DNA from: Euwallacea fornicatus
Lineage: Eukaryota; Arthropoda; Insecta; Coleoptera; Curculionidae
Length of the DNA stretch: 64,000 nt
NCBI RefSeq assembly: GCF_040115645.1
Contig: NC_089563.1
Location: 496,001-560,000 of the forward strand
Direction of reading: 5' to 3'
In this document: positions 22,050 through 33,600 of the stretch, one piece after another
Layout of the letters: each line of letters begins with the position of its first letter
How positions within the stretch are numbered: position 1 is the stretch's first letter
The notes under the pieces: generated by a model
The model's database searches: none
What the model was told of the DNA's origin: nothing
Seen by the model: the letters and a program-made list of their open reading frames with translations, nothing else
Translations under genes and position numbers: made by a program

Positions 22050-25000
22050 TTATTCCCTGCTATTCCCATAATCAGCTTTTGATTTTTTCAATTTGTAGAA
22101 GTTGGCTTGTTGAGACGCTGTATATCTCAACGAAAAATATCCGAAAATAATCTCAACGCACAGCAAAATCAAAATTACAGCTTGGCACACGATTTCCAGA
22201 ATGCCTAGTTGAAAATAAGGGTTGAATAGTAACAGTCCTTGTAAGGGTAGTTGCAGGAAGACCGAAAGCATCCAAAAACCTGCCAATTCTGGGATCTGTA
22301 ATTGTTGCATTGCCTGGAATTGTTATTATATTTTATTTAAAATTTACCTTATCATTCAGATTTCCCTCATATAGCATGTAAAGTCTGATAATTTCCACTG
22401 CAAATATTGTGCTAGTTATGATTACGATAGTAAGTTGGACTAGTCTACTGAAAAGGGAGTACTGAAAAATAAATAACGATAATTACCTAACAAAACTGAG
22501 ATCCTTATTGAATTGTAGGTTTGGTATCACAATACCACTATCTTACTCTTTACTAAACCAGATTTTTTAAAATCAAACACTGTGCAGATTTTTCACGGAA
22601 TTAACTTGTCTTCAGTAGCTAGTGGCGCAATATCTTACGATAGTGATCATTTTCACACGTTTTTCACACTATACCATCGCTTTGAGTGCAAAAACTATGA
22701 AAGATTTCCTCTCGACTCCCTTTGAATTTTGTTTCAACCCATTCAAAAATGAAAACAGAGCAGGACTATTACTTTGGCAAAGACATTTCGTGTTTGTTTT
22801 CTGCGTTGTTTTTTTGTCTCCCACCCTCTTCCAGTTATTTACAAAAATATCTAGAAATGTACATAATTTTTTTTGTAAAAAATGCAGTGTACTTCAAGTG
22901 TTCGAATTAGCATTTCCACATATTTCAAAAAATATGGCCAAAAAGGGGGTTAATCCTTACCAAAAACTAAATTTTCTTGATCTAATTTAATTTTAATTTA
23001 GATAAATTTATTAAATTTTATCAAATGTAGAAGTGCAAAAAATTATATTGAACCCCATACTAGTCCTAAACGATTGATTACGAACAAACACACATTAGAC
23101 TTAAAAAAGTGCTTCGCCATGCCGTCGGTTTTAACGTTAATCTTCTTTTATACAGGGTGTCCCGCAAACCTTTGACAATACTTCGTCTGATGAAAGGCCC
23201 ATCCTTTAGAAGTCAGAAACTGAAAAAATAGCCTAAATGAAAATATCATGGATTTCGAGATATTTACACTTTTTTCAAAATCGAAAAACACTAACATCAC
23301 TTGATGTTTCGTACTGTCACTGTTACACCACTCCAAGTAGAAAAGCAAAATTTCTGTATTCATTTCGTCAATGGTCATTATTCAAAACCACATCGATAGA
23401 TTTTACATGTATGCTTCGGATTTAAAAAAAAAACATTTAGATTTTAACGAATTCCTGATAACTCAATTTCTATTATGTAACTTTTGCTCCCTACTGTAGC
23501 AATGGATGTATAGCTATCTTGATGCCCATAGGCTCAAAAAATAGCGCCGTTCTTCTAGATTCTGAAATGGTATAATAAGCATGTGTTTCTCCAACAGAAA
23601 ATATTTGTTTGGCCTGTTAGATGAAACAAATACAATCTTTCCACCACATTACAACATCGTTTAATGGAAATTTATTGATTTGCAAAAAAATCACATCTTC
23701 ATACAGCACATCTTGATTATTTTTATTGCATTATCTACATAACAACAAATTTTAACATTGATCAACCTGTTGAAAAGTAGTCCGGTCTTTTTCGTTAATT
23801 ATTTTGTGAGTAATTTTTTGAACTTATTCTAGTATACTTATTAACCATTTGTGCAGTATACCTCTTGCGAACGTGCAGAAATGCACTTTATCTATGGGGA
23901 GTGCGATTAGCGCTTCAATACACCACTGGGAAAAATTTCCATTTCGAAATCATCTTGAACCACGCGTTTTCAGTGCTGTACACAACGACTATTCTGAAGG
24001 AAGATTGCTAAGAGGACGTGCTGGAGAAGGGAGACCGCGGGAGGTTGATGATGAAGAGGTATTGGAAGAAATACATCGGGATCCAACTACGTCAGTACGA
24101 GACATTGAACGTCGGACAGCCATTCCGAAATCGATTGTACATCGAATTTTAAAGCGGAATCTAATGTAACCATATCATGTCCAAAGAGTACAGGCCATTC
24201 TTCCAAAAGACTTTCAACACAGAGTGAATTTTTGTAGACGCATGTTACGTAAAATTCATCTAGATCCAACGATTTTCGATCGCATTCTTTGGACAGGTGA
24301 GTCTTCGTGCAAGCGAGGTGGTGTTTTCAACATTCATCACTTTCACAGTTGGCAAATGGAGAATCCACATTGCTTCATCTAACGGACCAAACAAATATTT
24401 TCTGTTGGAGAAACACATGCTTATTATACCATTTCAGAATCTAGAAGAACGGTGCTATTTTTTGATCTCATGAGCTTCGGGACAGCTGTACATCCAATGC
24501 TACAGCAGGGAGCAAAAGATACATAATAGAATTGGAGTTATCAGGAATCCATTAAAACAGAGATGTTCTTTAAAAATACGAAGCATACATGTAAAATCTA
24601 TCGATATGGTTTTAAACAATGATCATTAACAAAATTAATACAGAAATTTTGCTTCTCTACTTGGAGTAGTGTAACAGTGACACTACGAAATATCAAGTGA
24701 TGTTAGTGTTTGTCGATTTTGAAAAAAGTGTAAATATCTCGAAATCCATGATATTTTCATTGAAGCTATTTTTTCATTTTCTGACTTTTAAAGCATAGGC
24801 CCTCCATCAGGCGAAGTATTGTCGAAGGTTACCCCTGTATATTGTTAGCGTCACCCAAAAATCATACGTAGCACCAGTTACAGTGTAGGGACAATTTTTT
24901 TCTATCATAGAATACTCAGTTTGACTACTGACGCCTAAAAGGTCAGAAAATTTCAATTTTTTTTAATGGAAAAGTTGCCTTGTTAAAACGTTTTTGATAT

Positions 25001-26214
25001 GAGTAAAAGCGTCAGGGTTCGCGCTCCCAATCTTAGAGCAAAATTAAACGAGGAGAGAATGAAAATTTCAGTAACAAGTGATCATTAAAGTCAATAATCT
25101 AATGGAATCAGAGAGAGCACCCTGTTTTTATTATAACTCATTGTGCATCTGGAAATTCAAATTGTAACACTTGAAACATAAGCATTTCATAAGGAGAAAG
25201 ATTTTGCATAACTAGGTATTTTTGCAAATAACTAGAAAATGGTGACATGTATTGATAATACGCAACGAATAAAAACACTTTTTAAATGATCAAAGAAATG
25301 AAACATTGGCAAATGGCTGACTATTGATGTACCATGAAGGAAGTTTTTTCATGGAGAAAGGGAGCTCAGTGTTAAATAAAATAATACCCTGTATCTATGT
25401 CGAATTCAGTGAATCACATATTCTCCAAATTTCAACTTAATATCACAAAATTGTAAAACCGAAAAAAGAAAAATTATCGTTGATTTTTAACATACTGTAT
25501 ATTGTCAACACTTTGAAAAATAGAACTTCAATCCGCTTGTTTTGCATTTCGTTATTATCAAAGAATATGTGGTTAGTGCATGGGTTTCCCTTTTTGGGAC
25601 ACCTGTATACACTACATTGTACCGTGCGTCTCTAAATTATGAAAGTGACGTAAGCAACATTTGAAGCAACAAGCAAACAAGTTAACGGGAGGGAGGGGGG
25701 CGAGAATTTACAGCCGCACAGTATACACTATACTCTTTTTTGGAATACTGCATAAATTCCTTTATGAAAAACCAATATACATTTTTTTGTTCAATGTTGT
25801 TCATATTTCAATGTTCAATACGGCGACACCTGATTTTTTATAAAGTGGTACTCTGTATATTTTTCGCTTATAAAATTAAATTATTCTAGAGGAACGTTTT
25901 GCTACAATTTGCTCATATATTTACTTCAATTGGTTCTCAAAATATTGAGAAATATACAGAGTAACGTAGTAAATTTTGGTTTAAAAGCTGTTTTTCCCTG
26001 TTTAGCGGGACAAAATGTGTTTCGACTTAAATGAGACACTGTGTATATTTTAATGTCACTGCGTTGGACAATTAAATTTTCAATAAAAATTTTTAGGCGA
26101 ATATACTCACGTTGCCAATTAAGAAGTTGAGCAACACTATCACCCACACAGGACTGAACACTACGTTAAAATACGCAGCCATTTGGAGAGGTAAGTTTGA
26201 CATGACTTCATTTC
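22050..26214 (-). CDS. TMEM17: TMEM17-like transmembrane protein, first exon not found
   Basis: On the minus strand the exons are 26111-26214, 22348-22461 and 22050-22295. The reading is LPLQMAAYFNVVFSPVW, then VIITSTIFAVEIIRLYMLYE-GNLNDK, then IPELAGFWMLSVFLQLPLQ and two further hydrophobic segments, for four membrane spans. This order and the EIIRLY and PELAGFW motifs match vertebrate TMEM17, part of the MKS/B9 complex at the ciliary transition zone. In insects such a protein would act in ciliated sensory neurons or sperm (inference). An acceptor at 22314 would add five residues; 22296 fits the family better. The 3.6-kb intron 22462-26110 contains a fold-back transposon. The start exon, needed in phase 1, was not identified. 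Confidence 0.82.
23153..24837. mobile_element. Fold-back mariner element, arms near 480 bp
   Basis: The left arm (23153 to about 23640) is matched in reverse by about 24370-24837. The outer ends are CAGGGTGTCCCG and CCCCTG, each next to TA. Landmarks present in both arms include TTTTGATTTTGAAAAAAGTG-like sequence, an AAATATCGA patch and TTCTAGATTCTGAAATGG. The loop holds the first half of a transposase. The element lies within the large intron of the TMEM17-like gene. Confidence 0.88.
23849..24330 (+). pseudogene. Transposase N-terminal half inside the fold-back
   Basis: The open stretch 23849-24169 reads through a GRPREVDDEEVLEEI linker and a second helix-turn-helix (PTTSVRDIERRTAIPKSIV), then HRILKRN. 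In a shifted frame beyond 24170 it continues as YHVQRVQ-like, DFQHRVNFCRRML and ILWTGES, where FTDES with the first catalytic Asp is expected. The rest of the catalytic domain is absent, so this copy is inactive. Confidence 0.8.
24838..26110. other. Intronic DNA with isolated transposon ends
   Basis: This is part of the large intron of the TMEM17-like gene. Several isolated CCTGTAT, ACTGTATATT and TATACAGAGTAACG motifs (near 25386, 25496, 25850, 25955, 26040) look like ends of decayed miniature elements. A GC-rich short run is at about 25687-25705. Confidence 0.35.
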
Positions 26215-26693
26215 CTGAAACCAATAAACGCTGTAACTATCAATGGAGATAGAACATTGAGGTAGTTATTATCAATCTATGTGTAAGTTATTTTTGAATG
26301 TTAAAGATGTGGTAAGAAAAATTAAAAAAAAAATCGTGATGTAGTAAAAGAAGACTTGGACATTTAAGGTCATCTAACATGGAAAAGGTGATCATAAAAA
26401 AACGTTGAATTATCAGACATATCTTGGATGAATTCAGATAATTACATGTCCGCAGTCGGACGTTTGATAGTGAATAACAAAGGGAGGTAAATGTTAACGC
26501 TTTTCGTTTACGGTCCGCCACTTTTTCTAATTATTACTCGTTACAAACCGTCCAGAAGGGGTTGAAGAAGATTTATCCAGAAAGCAGATGGACTTATAAC
26601 CACCGATTCATGGCTGTTCATGATACATAATTTAACATCTATCGCCTTTCACTTGTTACTGCTCAATATGGTTTTCGTTTATATTTTCATCTA
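26215..26693. other. Region upstream of the TMEM17-like exon
   Basis: The missing first exon of the minus-strand TMEM17-like gene should lie here or beyond the fold-back at 26694. A minus-strand ATG near 26415 opens a short frame, but its only nearby donor is in the wrong phase. Nothing can be assigned with confidence. Confidence 0.3.
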
Positions 26694-27976
26694 CAGGGTG
26701 TCCCAAAAATGCACGTCAAAAATGATATCATGAGATTATTTGGATCAACACATTAAGATTACATTCAAAAATTATTTGAAAAAGTTTTTTGTTTAGAAGT
26801 TATTAACGCTCAAAGATCTTAAAAAAAAATAATGTCTTCGCCATATTTGGTGAATGCTTGAAAGGATTTCAATGCAACCTGCTCTACATTTATCATTAAT
26901 AGAGAGATTATTTTCATGCAGCATTCATATTTATTCGCAATGTGCAAATGCTGAGTTTTTAGCTATGTTTGTAGAAAAATGGACAGAACTTTTTGCCGGG
27001 TAGCTGCATGGTATTAATTTTTTTTGTAATACATTAGCCCTTTTATTAATTGTTCTATTTCTTGAGAATTTCTTTTACAATTGACATTTCTCGCTAAAAA
27101 AAATATTGATATTCTCATGTAGAACACCAATTTACCATCACTTGTGTGACGTCACTTATGGAATATGTCATAAAACATTATCGAAATTTTTTTAAGGTTC
27201 TTTTGAAATCAACAATGACGCTTTCTAAGAAAAAACTGACCGACATGATTAAAATTGTGGGTTTTCGTGAAGATATTTTCTGATACCTTGTATTACGGTT
27301 TATGCGGCGTGCTTCCGGAATCGTGGCAACTCGGTCGCCGATCATGTGGTTGGATTTTTGCGGAAGACCCATATGGGAAAAACCGATAATTCTAACTATA
27401 TCGGTCATTTCTTCGTTCGAGAACGCCATTATTGATTTCAAAATAAACTTAAAAAATTTTCATAAACTTTTATGGCATTTTCCGTAAGTGACGCCGACAA
27501 GTATCATATAGTTACTCAACTGATGGGAAATTGGTGCTCTGTATGAGAAAAGAAAATAACTTTTTTCGCATGAAATGTTAGTCGTGCGGGAAATTTCCAA
27601 CAGATAAAAAAGTCGGAGGAAAAGCTAATGTATCATCAACAAAAAAATAAAATAAAAACGATGCAGCTACTCAGTAAAAAGTTCTGGTCACTTTTGTGCG
27701 AATGTTGCTAAGAACTTACCACTTACATATTACGAATAGACATAAATGCACCATGAAAACAATTTCTGTATTAATGATAAGTGCACAGTAGGTTTCATTG
27801 GAATCCTTTTAAGAATTCACAAAATATAGCAAAAAACATGTTTTTTTTATAAATTCTCGGAGCGTCAATAACGTTTAAACAAAACAATTTTTGAAATAAT
27901 TTTTGAATCAGTCTTAATGTATCGACCCAAATAATCTTATGACACCACTTTTGACATGAATTTTCGAGACACCCTG
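26694..27976. mobile_element. 1.28-kb near-complete palindrome of a mariner element
   Basis: The whole element is an inverted repeat centred near 27320, with CAGGGTGTCCC and GAGACACCCTG ends next to TA. Pairing is visible from the ends inward (TTATTTGGRTCRA, AAAAATTATTT, ATTRACGCTC) to within about 50 bp of the centre. Each arm carries the start of a transposase: plus strand from 27215 (MTLSKKKLTDMIKIVGF) and minus strand from 27429 (MAFSNEEMTDIVRIIGF). Both fit the typical F-T/S-NEEMxDI start of these enzymes. The element is thus two copies of one end joined head to head, with the rest lost. Confidence 0.88.
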
Positions 27977-30691
27977 TATAATTTAAGACGAAACCAATCG
28001 TAATACGTTAATTATCAGGCGATTTCAGCTTGATAATTGGCCAACAATCAAAGTTTCGTGCCTACGATTTTATTACCCATTTTCTTTTCATTCTTAGTCT
28101 CAGAATTTGGATCCTTCCCATCACAAATCAACGAGAACGTTTGATTTTTGTCCTTAAGGGTGACATCTTCAATTAAAAAATAGACGACTTGAAAATCACT
28201 GTCATTAGTGATAGATGTGATATGAGAGGTTTAAAGTGAGCTAAAATCACAACTAGATAAAGCACAGAATTACCTCACCTTTAACTTCACGCGTCTTAAG
28301 CGTACGATGTTAAGTCGTAAATCGTGGATCACCATAAACACAAAATCGTTAATGCTTTATCCTAGAGTTCTGATTTTTTAAGAGATAGATAGAACTATTG
28401 TGAATTAAAAAATAATGAGAATATCTCACCATCTTGAAGCTGTACGTTCTCATCTGGACCTATACAAGGGAAAATCCTTTTCGAAATTGAAAAAACTCTT
28501 CTCTTCCACTTCATTTTGAGCACACATTTGAAGTGAAGAAGAGTTACTCTTGTATGCACTTTCAATACCAGATGTTTGTTTGTATAGTGAGCTTCCAGAT
28601 GGCTGATGGTTGTTGCTTTGGCGACGACTGAACGTTACAACGGTTATCGATTTTTCAATTTGAATTTCTTGAAAGAGAATAATACCTGTTTCATAGAGAA
28701 TATGAAATATTAGAGCTATTATTAAAATTTAAAAGGTATCTGGGAATTTTTATTTACATAAGAGATTAGTCCACATGGAGGTTATCTAACCGTGCCTGCC
28801 GTTAACACGGGGTTTTCAAAGGGCAATCACTTAAACACCTCTCGCAATATACATACGGCCTGTCCGGTTTTCGTTGGACAGCGGCTGTATCTCGGTAAGT
28901 AGAGCAAGTAGCAATTTCGGACAGAAAAATTTATTACTAACGTGACTATGAGAAATCTCTGGAAAATATTTTCAGCTTCGTGAAATCGCCGTAAGAGGGC
29001 GTAGTAGGGACGGTAGTTCATTGAAATCGACAAATTTATACTAAGTCACTAGTTAAGTAGCACATTTTAATTTACTATCAATAAGATTACATCATTCTGA
29101 AACTTTTTTGTTCGACACATAATTTCATAACTCACATAATAAAAGTGGGGGAAGCCGATGAATCATTTTAAGTTCAAACTATCATATCTCTGTTTCTAAT
29201 TATTTGATTTCAGTGACTCTGTACTTCATTGTGAGGGAATTATAAGCCGATTTAATATCCACATTGACCAAAAATCTATAGCCCAGAACAAAATCGCTAG
29301 AGTGCATTCTTTTAGGTAATAGCGGTTTTCTTCATTTTTCTTTAATAAATCAAATGGAACTATACTATTTTCATAAGCCCATCTTATAAAGCTTTAAAAA
29401 ACCTACACTTTTACCGAAAGGCACATTTCAATATTCTTTTTCGTTTTTGACTTATTGATAAATAACTGAAAATTTCAACTTACAACGAGTTTTCCAATAA
29501 ACGGTAAGTAGGCTTTGGAGTGAAACCAAATGTTTTTGTTATTTTGACAAATATGACAGGGGGGTTGTATTAACACTAGTAATGTAATAAATAAATAATG
29601 TTAAATGTAATAGTCATAATATTAATAACGTTGTTAAATGAATTAAAAAATATTTTAACATTTATTAGACATATGGAAATTGGCAAAATAAATTATTTAT
29701 TATCAAATCCCAACTCCCCTGTGGAACCAGGTCGTACTACTATGGACCAAATTCAAAATATTTCCAAAACAGTGACTTTTAGCAATTTGTAACAAAAGTG
29801 CAATTTTTAGGAAAAAATGAATGGGGAATCCATTTTTATTCAAAAAAAGTTGCTACAAGGGGACACAAAAAAGTTATCATAATTTAAACATTCACTAGTA
29901 TGTTGCATATGGCGCCCTCTGTAAATTTGAAGAACATTTTAAGAAATATAAATTCGGCACTGCGAAAAATTCCAAAATATAAGATTTCATGGTTGTATCT
30001 TAACAATTGCGTGAAATATTTTTTAAAAAATGGAAAAAAAATTCAAGTTTGCATCCTGTATCTCAAAAACTGAGCCGTTTTCAATGTATATTTATATTAC
30101 ATTTTCATCTTAAGAAAAGGTCTTCTATCGACTGTTAAAGTCCTGGTACTATAAACTGGAATACCATGTATATTTAATTATAAAAAATTCGGTAGTTTCT
30201 TTAATTCTATTAGATTATTAATCCTAATGATAATCCATTATCAAGATTTTTATTCTCTGCTCGTTTGAAACATATAATAATTATTAATCGGAGGATGTTT
30301 TGAATGAACTAAACCTCATGTATTTATTCTAACATTTTGAAAATAATAATGCCTATATTTGTCTGTATACATTTTCAAACTTAGTAAAAATGTTTTTTTG
30401 AAAAAATGGTTTTCAAGGCCTCTAGGTACATTATTCACGATAAGCTTGGATCGAAAAATTGAAAATTAAAAACCAAATCAGCAATGATACTATTTACTTG
30501 TCGCTGATACTGGGGTAATTTTTTTGAGACAGGTTATCTGTGTTTATGATCTTAAATCTGTAGCCGCATTTTCTCTACTTTCGCACGTTTCAGTTTAGTA
30601 TTGTACGTGTATGTTTCTCATTTGATTCAATGTTTTACTATATTATATTTATTATCTAAAATTATTATTTATTGCTATTGCAGCTGAAACG
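27977..30691. other. AT-rich region upstream of the 30692 gene
   Basis: A short hairpin occurs at about 28467-28553, where AACTCTTCTCTTCCACTTCA faces TGAAGTGAAGAAGAGTT. A less AT-rich patch lies at 28770-29030. Isolated element-end motifs occur near 30055 and 30170. A splice acceptor (TTGCTATTGCAG) ends at 30683, nine bases before the ATG at 30692, so a 5' untranslated exon must lie upstream, but it was not identified. Confidence 0.35.
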
Positions 30692-33600
30692 ATGGATCAA
30701 AACAAGTATCATGAATCAGTCGAAGAAAGCCTGCAACTTCTTCTAACTGAAGATGAGCAAAGAACTCCAGAAGATCATTCCTCGCTCGAAAGTTACCCAA
30801 GTTCTAATGATAAATCTGCAGGCAAGTAGTCGTATTACTAAAATACGTCTAGAATTTATATTTGAAGAACAATTTACTATTATTCCTTCGATAGATTTAT
30901 TAAATCTCAAATTAGGCATTGTGGAAATTCCCTTATAGACTAAAGGCGAACCTACCAAGGCAATCGCTAGCAATAAGCCCTTAGGCAATTAAATCTATTT
31001 CAATATTCCTAAAATTTATATTAGGGACTGAATCTAACATTATTCCTTTAATAGATTTATCTCAAGAAAGCTCAGAATATAGTCAGAGAACTCAACTACA
31101 CCCTCGAAGTGATTTGTCAATAGGAACTTCCAGTCGAGTTTTATATGACGGAAATGTTGAAATTGTAAGTCTTATTATGTTATCAGAACAAACAACTTTA
31201 TTCTATTTCTTTATAGCTTCCCGAAGGGCCTTCCCACGAAACAACCATTGGCGCTAGTCAAGATATTGATGTATTTCGTGAAAATCTTTATTCTTCTACC
31301 GAGAACGTAGTAGAATCAGAAATTCCTTCACAAGATGTAGGAGCATCAACTCTGGAAAGGCAGATATCTACTGAGTTATTAAGAGATAGCATTGCGGCAA
31401 GTGAGCAGAGACTGGGTCCCTTCAGCGAGGCTCCTGATCAAGCTGGTCCTAGTGGAAGATCTGCAGGTAATTTTTTGCACCTGTAATTTTATGTATATAG
31501 AAACATATTTTCTTTTTAGATCATTTACAAGAATTCATAACGAAATACTCTGCAGTATTTCATACTATTATCAGCGACTTCAGTAATTTTGAGAAAATTG
31601 TGCGATTATTTACTGTAAGTGTGTTTATAGCTCCTAGACAATTATGGTCAATACAAAGACATTTACCCCTTTGTGTTTCGATTGAGTTATTACTTGCCAT
31701 AATGAAAGTAATTCTGTACCTAGGACAGATTTTAAACTCAATACACATTGCTGGAATCTCGAAAATGTCCATGAATACAAGGCGGTTTTGCGCCAAATAT
31801 AGCTGACAAATACCGGAATTTTGGAAAAAAGTTTATATTCCTTGTACCTCCTTTACAAAAATATTTCAAATTAAATTTCGATACATTATAGTCACTATTC
31901 CTCTAAAGACAGAGACTCGTCATTTCTGATTAGCACTTCTTCGCTAAATTATCCCCTTAAGTTCCTTTGACTTTAAAAATTAACTTGTTCGAAAATTTTC
32001 ACATCATACGGTAGGTTTTTAAGTACGAGATTTTCTAAATATCCTAAATTGAACATAATATAGGCGCGACATGTCGGAAGGCCTCTTAGGCCAATACGCC
32101 AGCGTTAGACATCGAACATGATTGTTTGATTTAAAAAATCTTTAATTAATTTTTTTTTACGTTCCGGCAGTCAAAATTACTTTATGTATGATTTGTCAAT
32201 TAAAAAAAACTTTATATGAAAGTCGATTTAGAGCGTCATAGATTTAATTATCAGTAACTTTTAACTAAAGCTTTTTGTTCTAGGAATACTAAAACTCCAT
32301 AAAAACTCAAAATACAGAAAGTGCAAATATGTATAACCTGGTTAAGAAAATTCTAAATATTTCACATATACGACACTAAGTTCCCTACACTTAAATCACC
32401 CAATATCTTTTCCTCTTTTTGAGATTCCATTGATATGGCTCTAGATTCATATGCTAATTTTCGCCTCTTTGATTAAAATGGCATGTCCTGTACTCAGCTC
32501 ATTGTATTTTCTAGGATAATCCAAAGATTTTGCTAGAAATAGTTCAAATATTCATCGATAATCCCGAAGTACTTCGCTCTACTTCACAGAACGCAGAGTT
32601 AAGTCTACCACAACCTAACCAATTGTCTCCTAATCAACATGGCTCTACTAGGGGCCTTCCAGGTAATCTTACATCTGCGATATATACGTTGATAAATATT
32701 TTCTATCTAGGATCCTCAGAAGGACTTGATAGAAATCCAAAAAATACTGGAGAGCCAACGATGCCAAATCCTTCTCAATCGTCTTCTAGTGATCTAGGTC
32801 GCATTGGAGGACATCTAAGTAACTTCAAGTGTGTAATATTTTATCTAGAGATATATATTTTCTATCTACAGAGGCCCACATTGACTTACTAACAAAATTT
32901 GATGAGTTAAAGGAGATACTACTTCATTTAGAGGGCAGAAATGATCAGGGCGGTAATGAGAAATTTGGTCCTGCTAGAAATATTTTAGGTAATCATACAT
33001 ATGTAATTCTAAGTGTGCAATGCATATTTTTGTCATGTAAGTCATACAGGGCAATGTCCATGTGACGGTTGCCATAGAGGAGTTTGCCAGCAAGAAATAC
33101 TGCTGGCAAGCTCCTTCTTTTTAAATAAAAATTATGAACGACTTCACTTTCCTGTACAAGATGTAGGAAATTCAGCTCTGGCGAATCAAATATCATGTAG
33201 TAGACCTCTTGGAGATATCTCTCCTTCAGAAAATGAGTCAACTCTGTTAACCAAAAAATCACAAAGTAAAATAATGGAACATATCAGAAAAAGTACAGTG
33301 CAGGTTTCTTATCAATATGCCTTTAATCAATTTCTCTTCAGTAGAAGACTTTTAGGTGCACGCTGTTTTAGAGAGATCAGATCAATCAGAAATTGAACCT
33401 CCGTCACAGAAAGGAGAAGGCCCCTGTCAAAAGCCGGAACCTAGATCTAATAGACCTTTAGGTAATTGTATACATGGTAATGTCAATGAAGGCCTATATT
33501 TGCGTTCTTTAGAATGTCGAAAACAAAGTTTAGAGGAAAAAAGTAATTTGCTTGCGACACGTGATAACAATTCCTTGGCTGGAGAGAATTTGCAACAATC

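Noticed and set aside
22622..22990. Open plus-strand stretch with hydrophobic segments
   Set aside because: It lies within the TMEM17-like intron, has no splice context or homology, and its hydrophobicity follows from T-rich sequence.
25926..26147. Minus-strand open stretch overlapping a TMEM17 exon
   Set aside because: It reads another frame across the exon and runs into intron; the TMEM17-like frame has clear family similarity.
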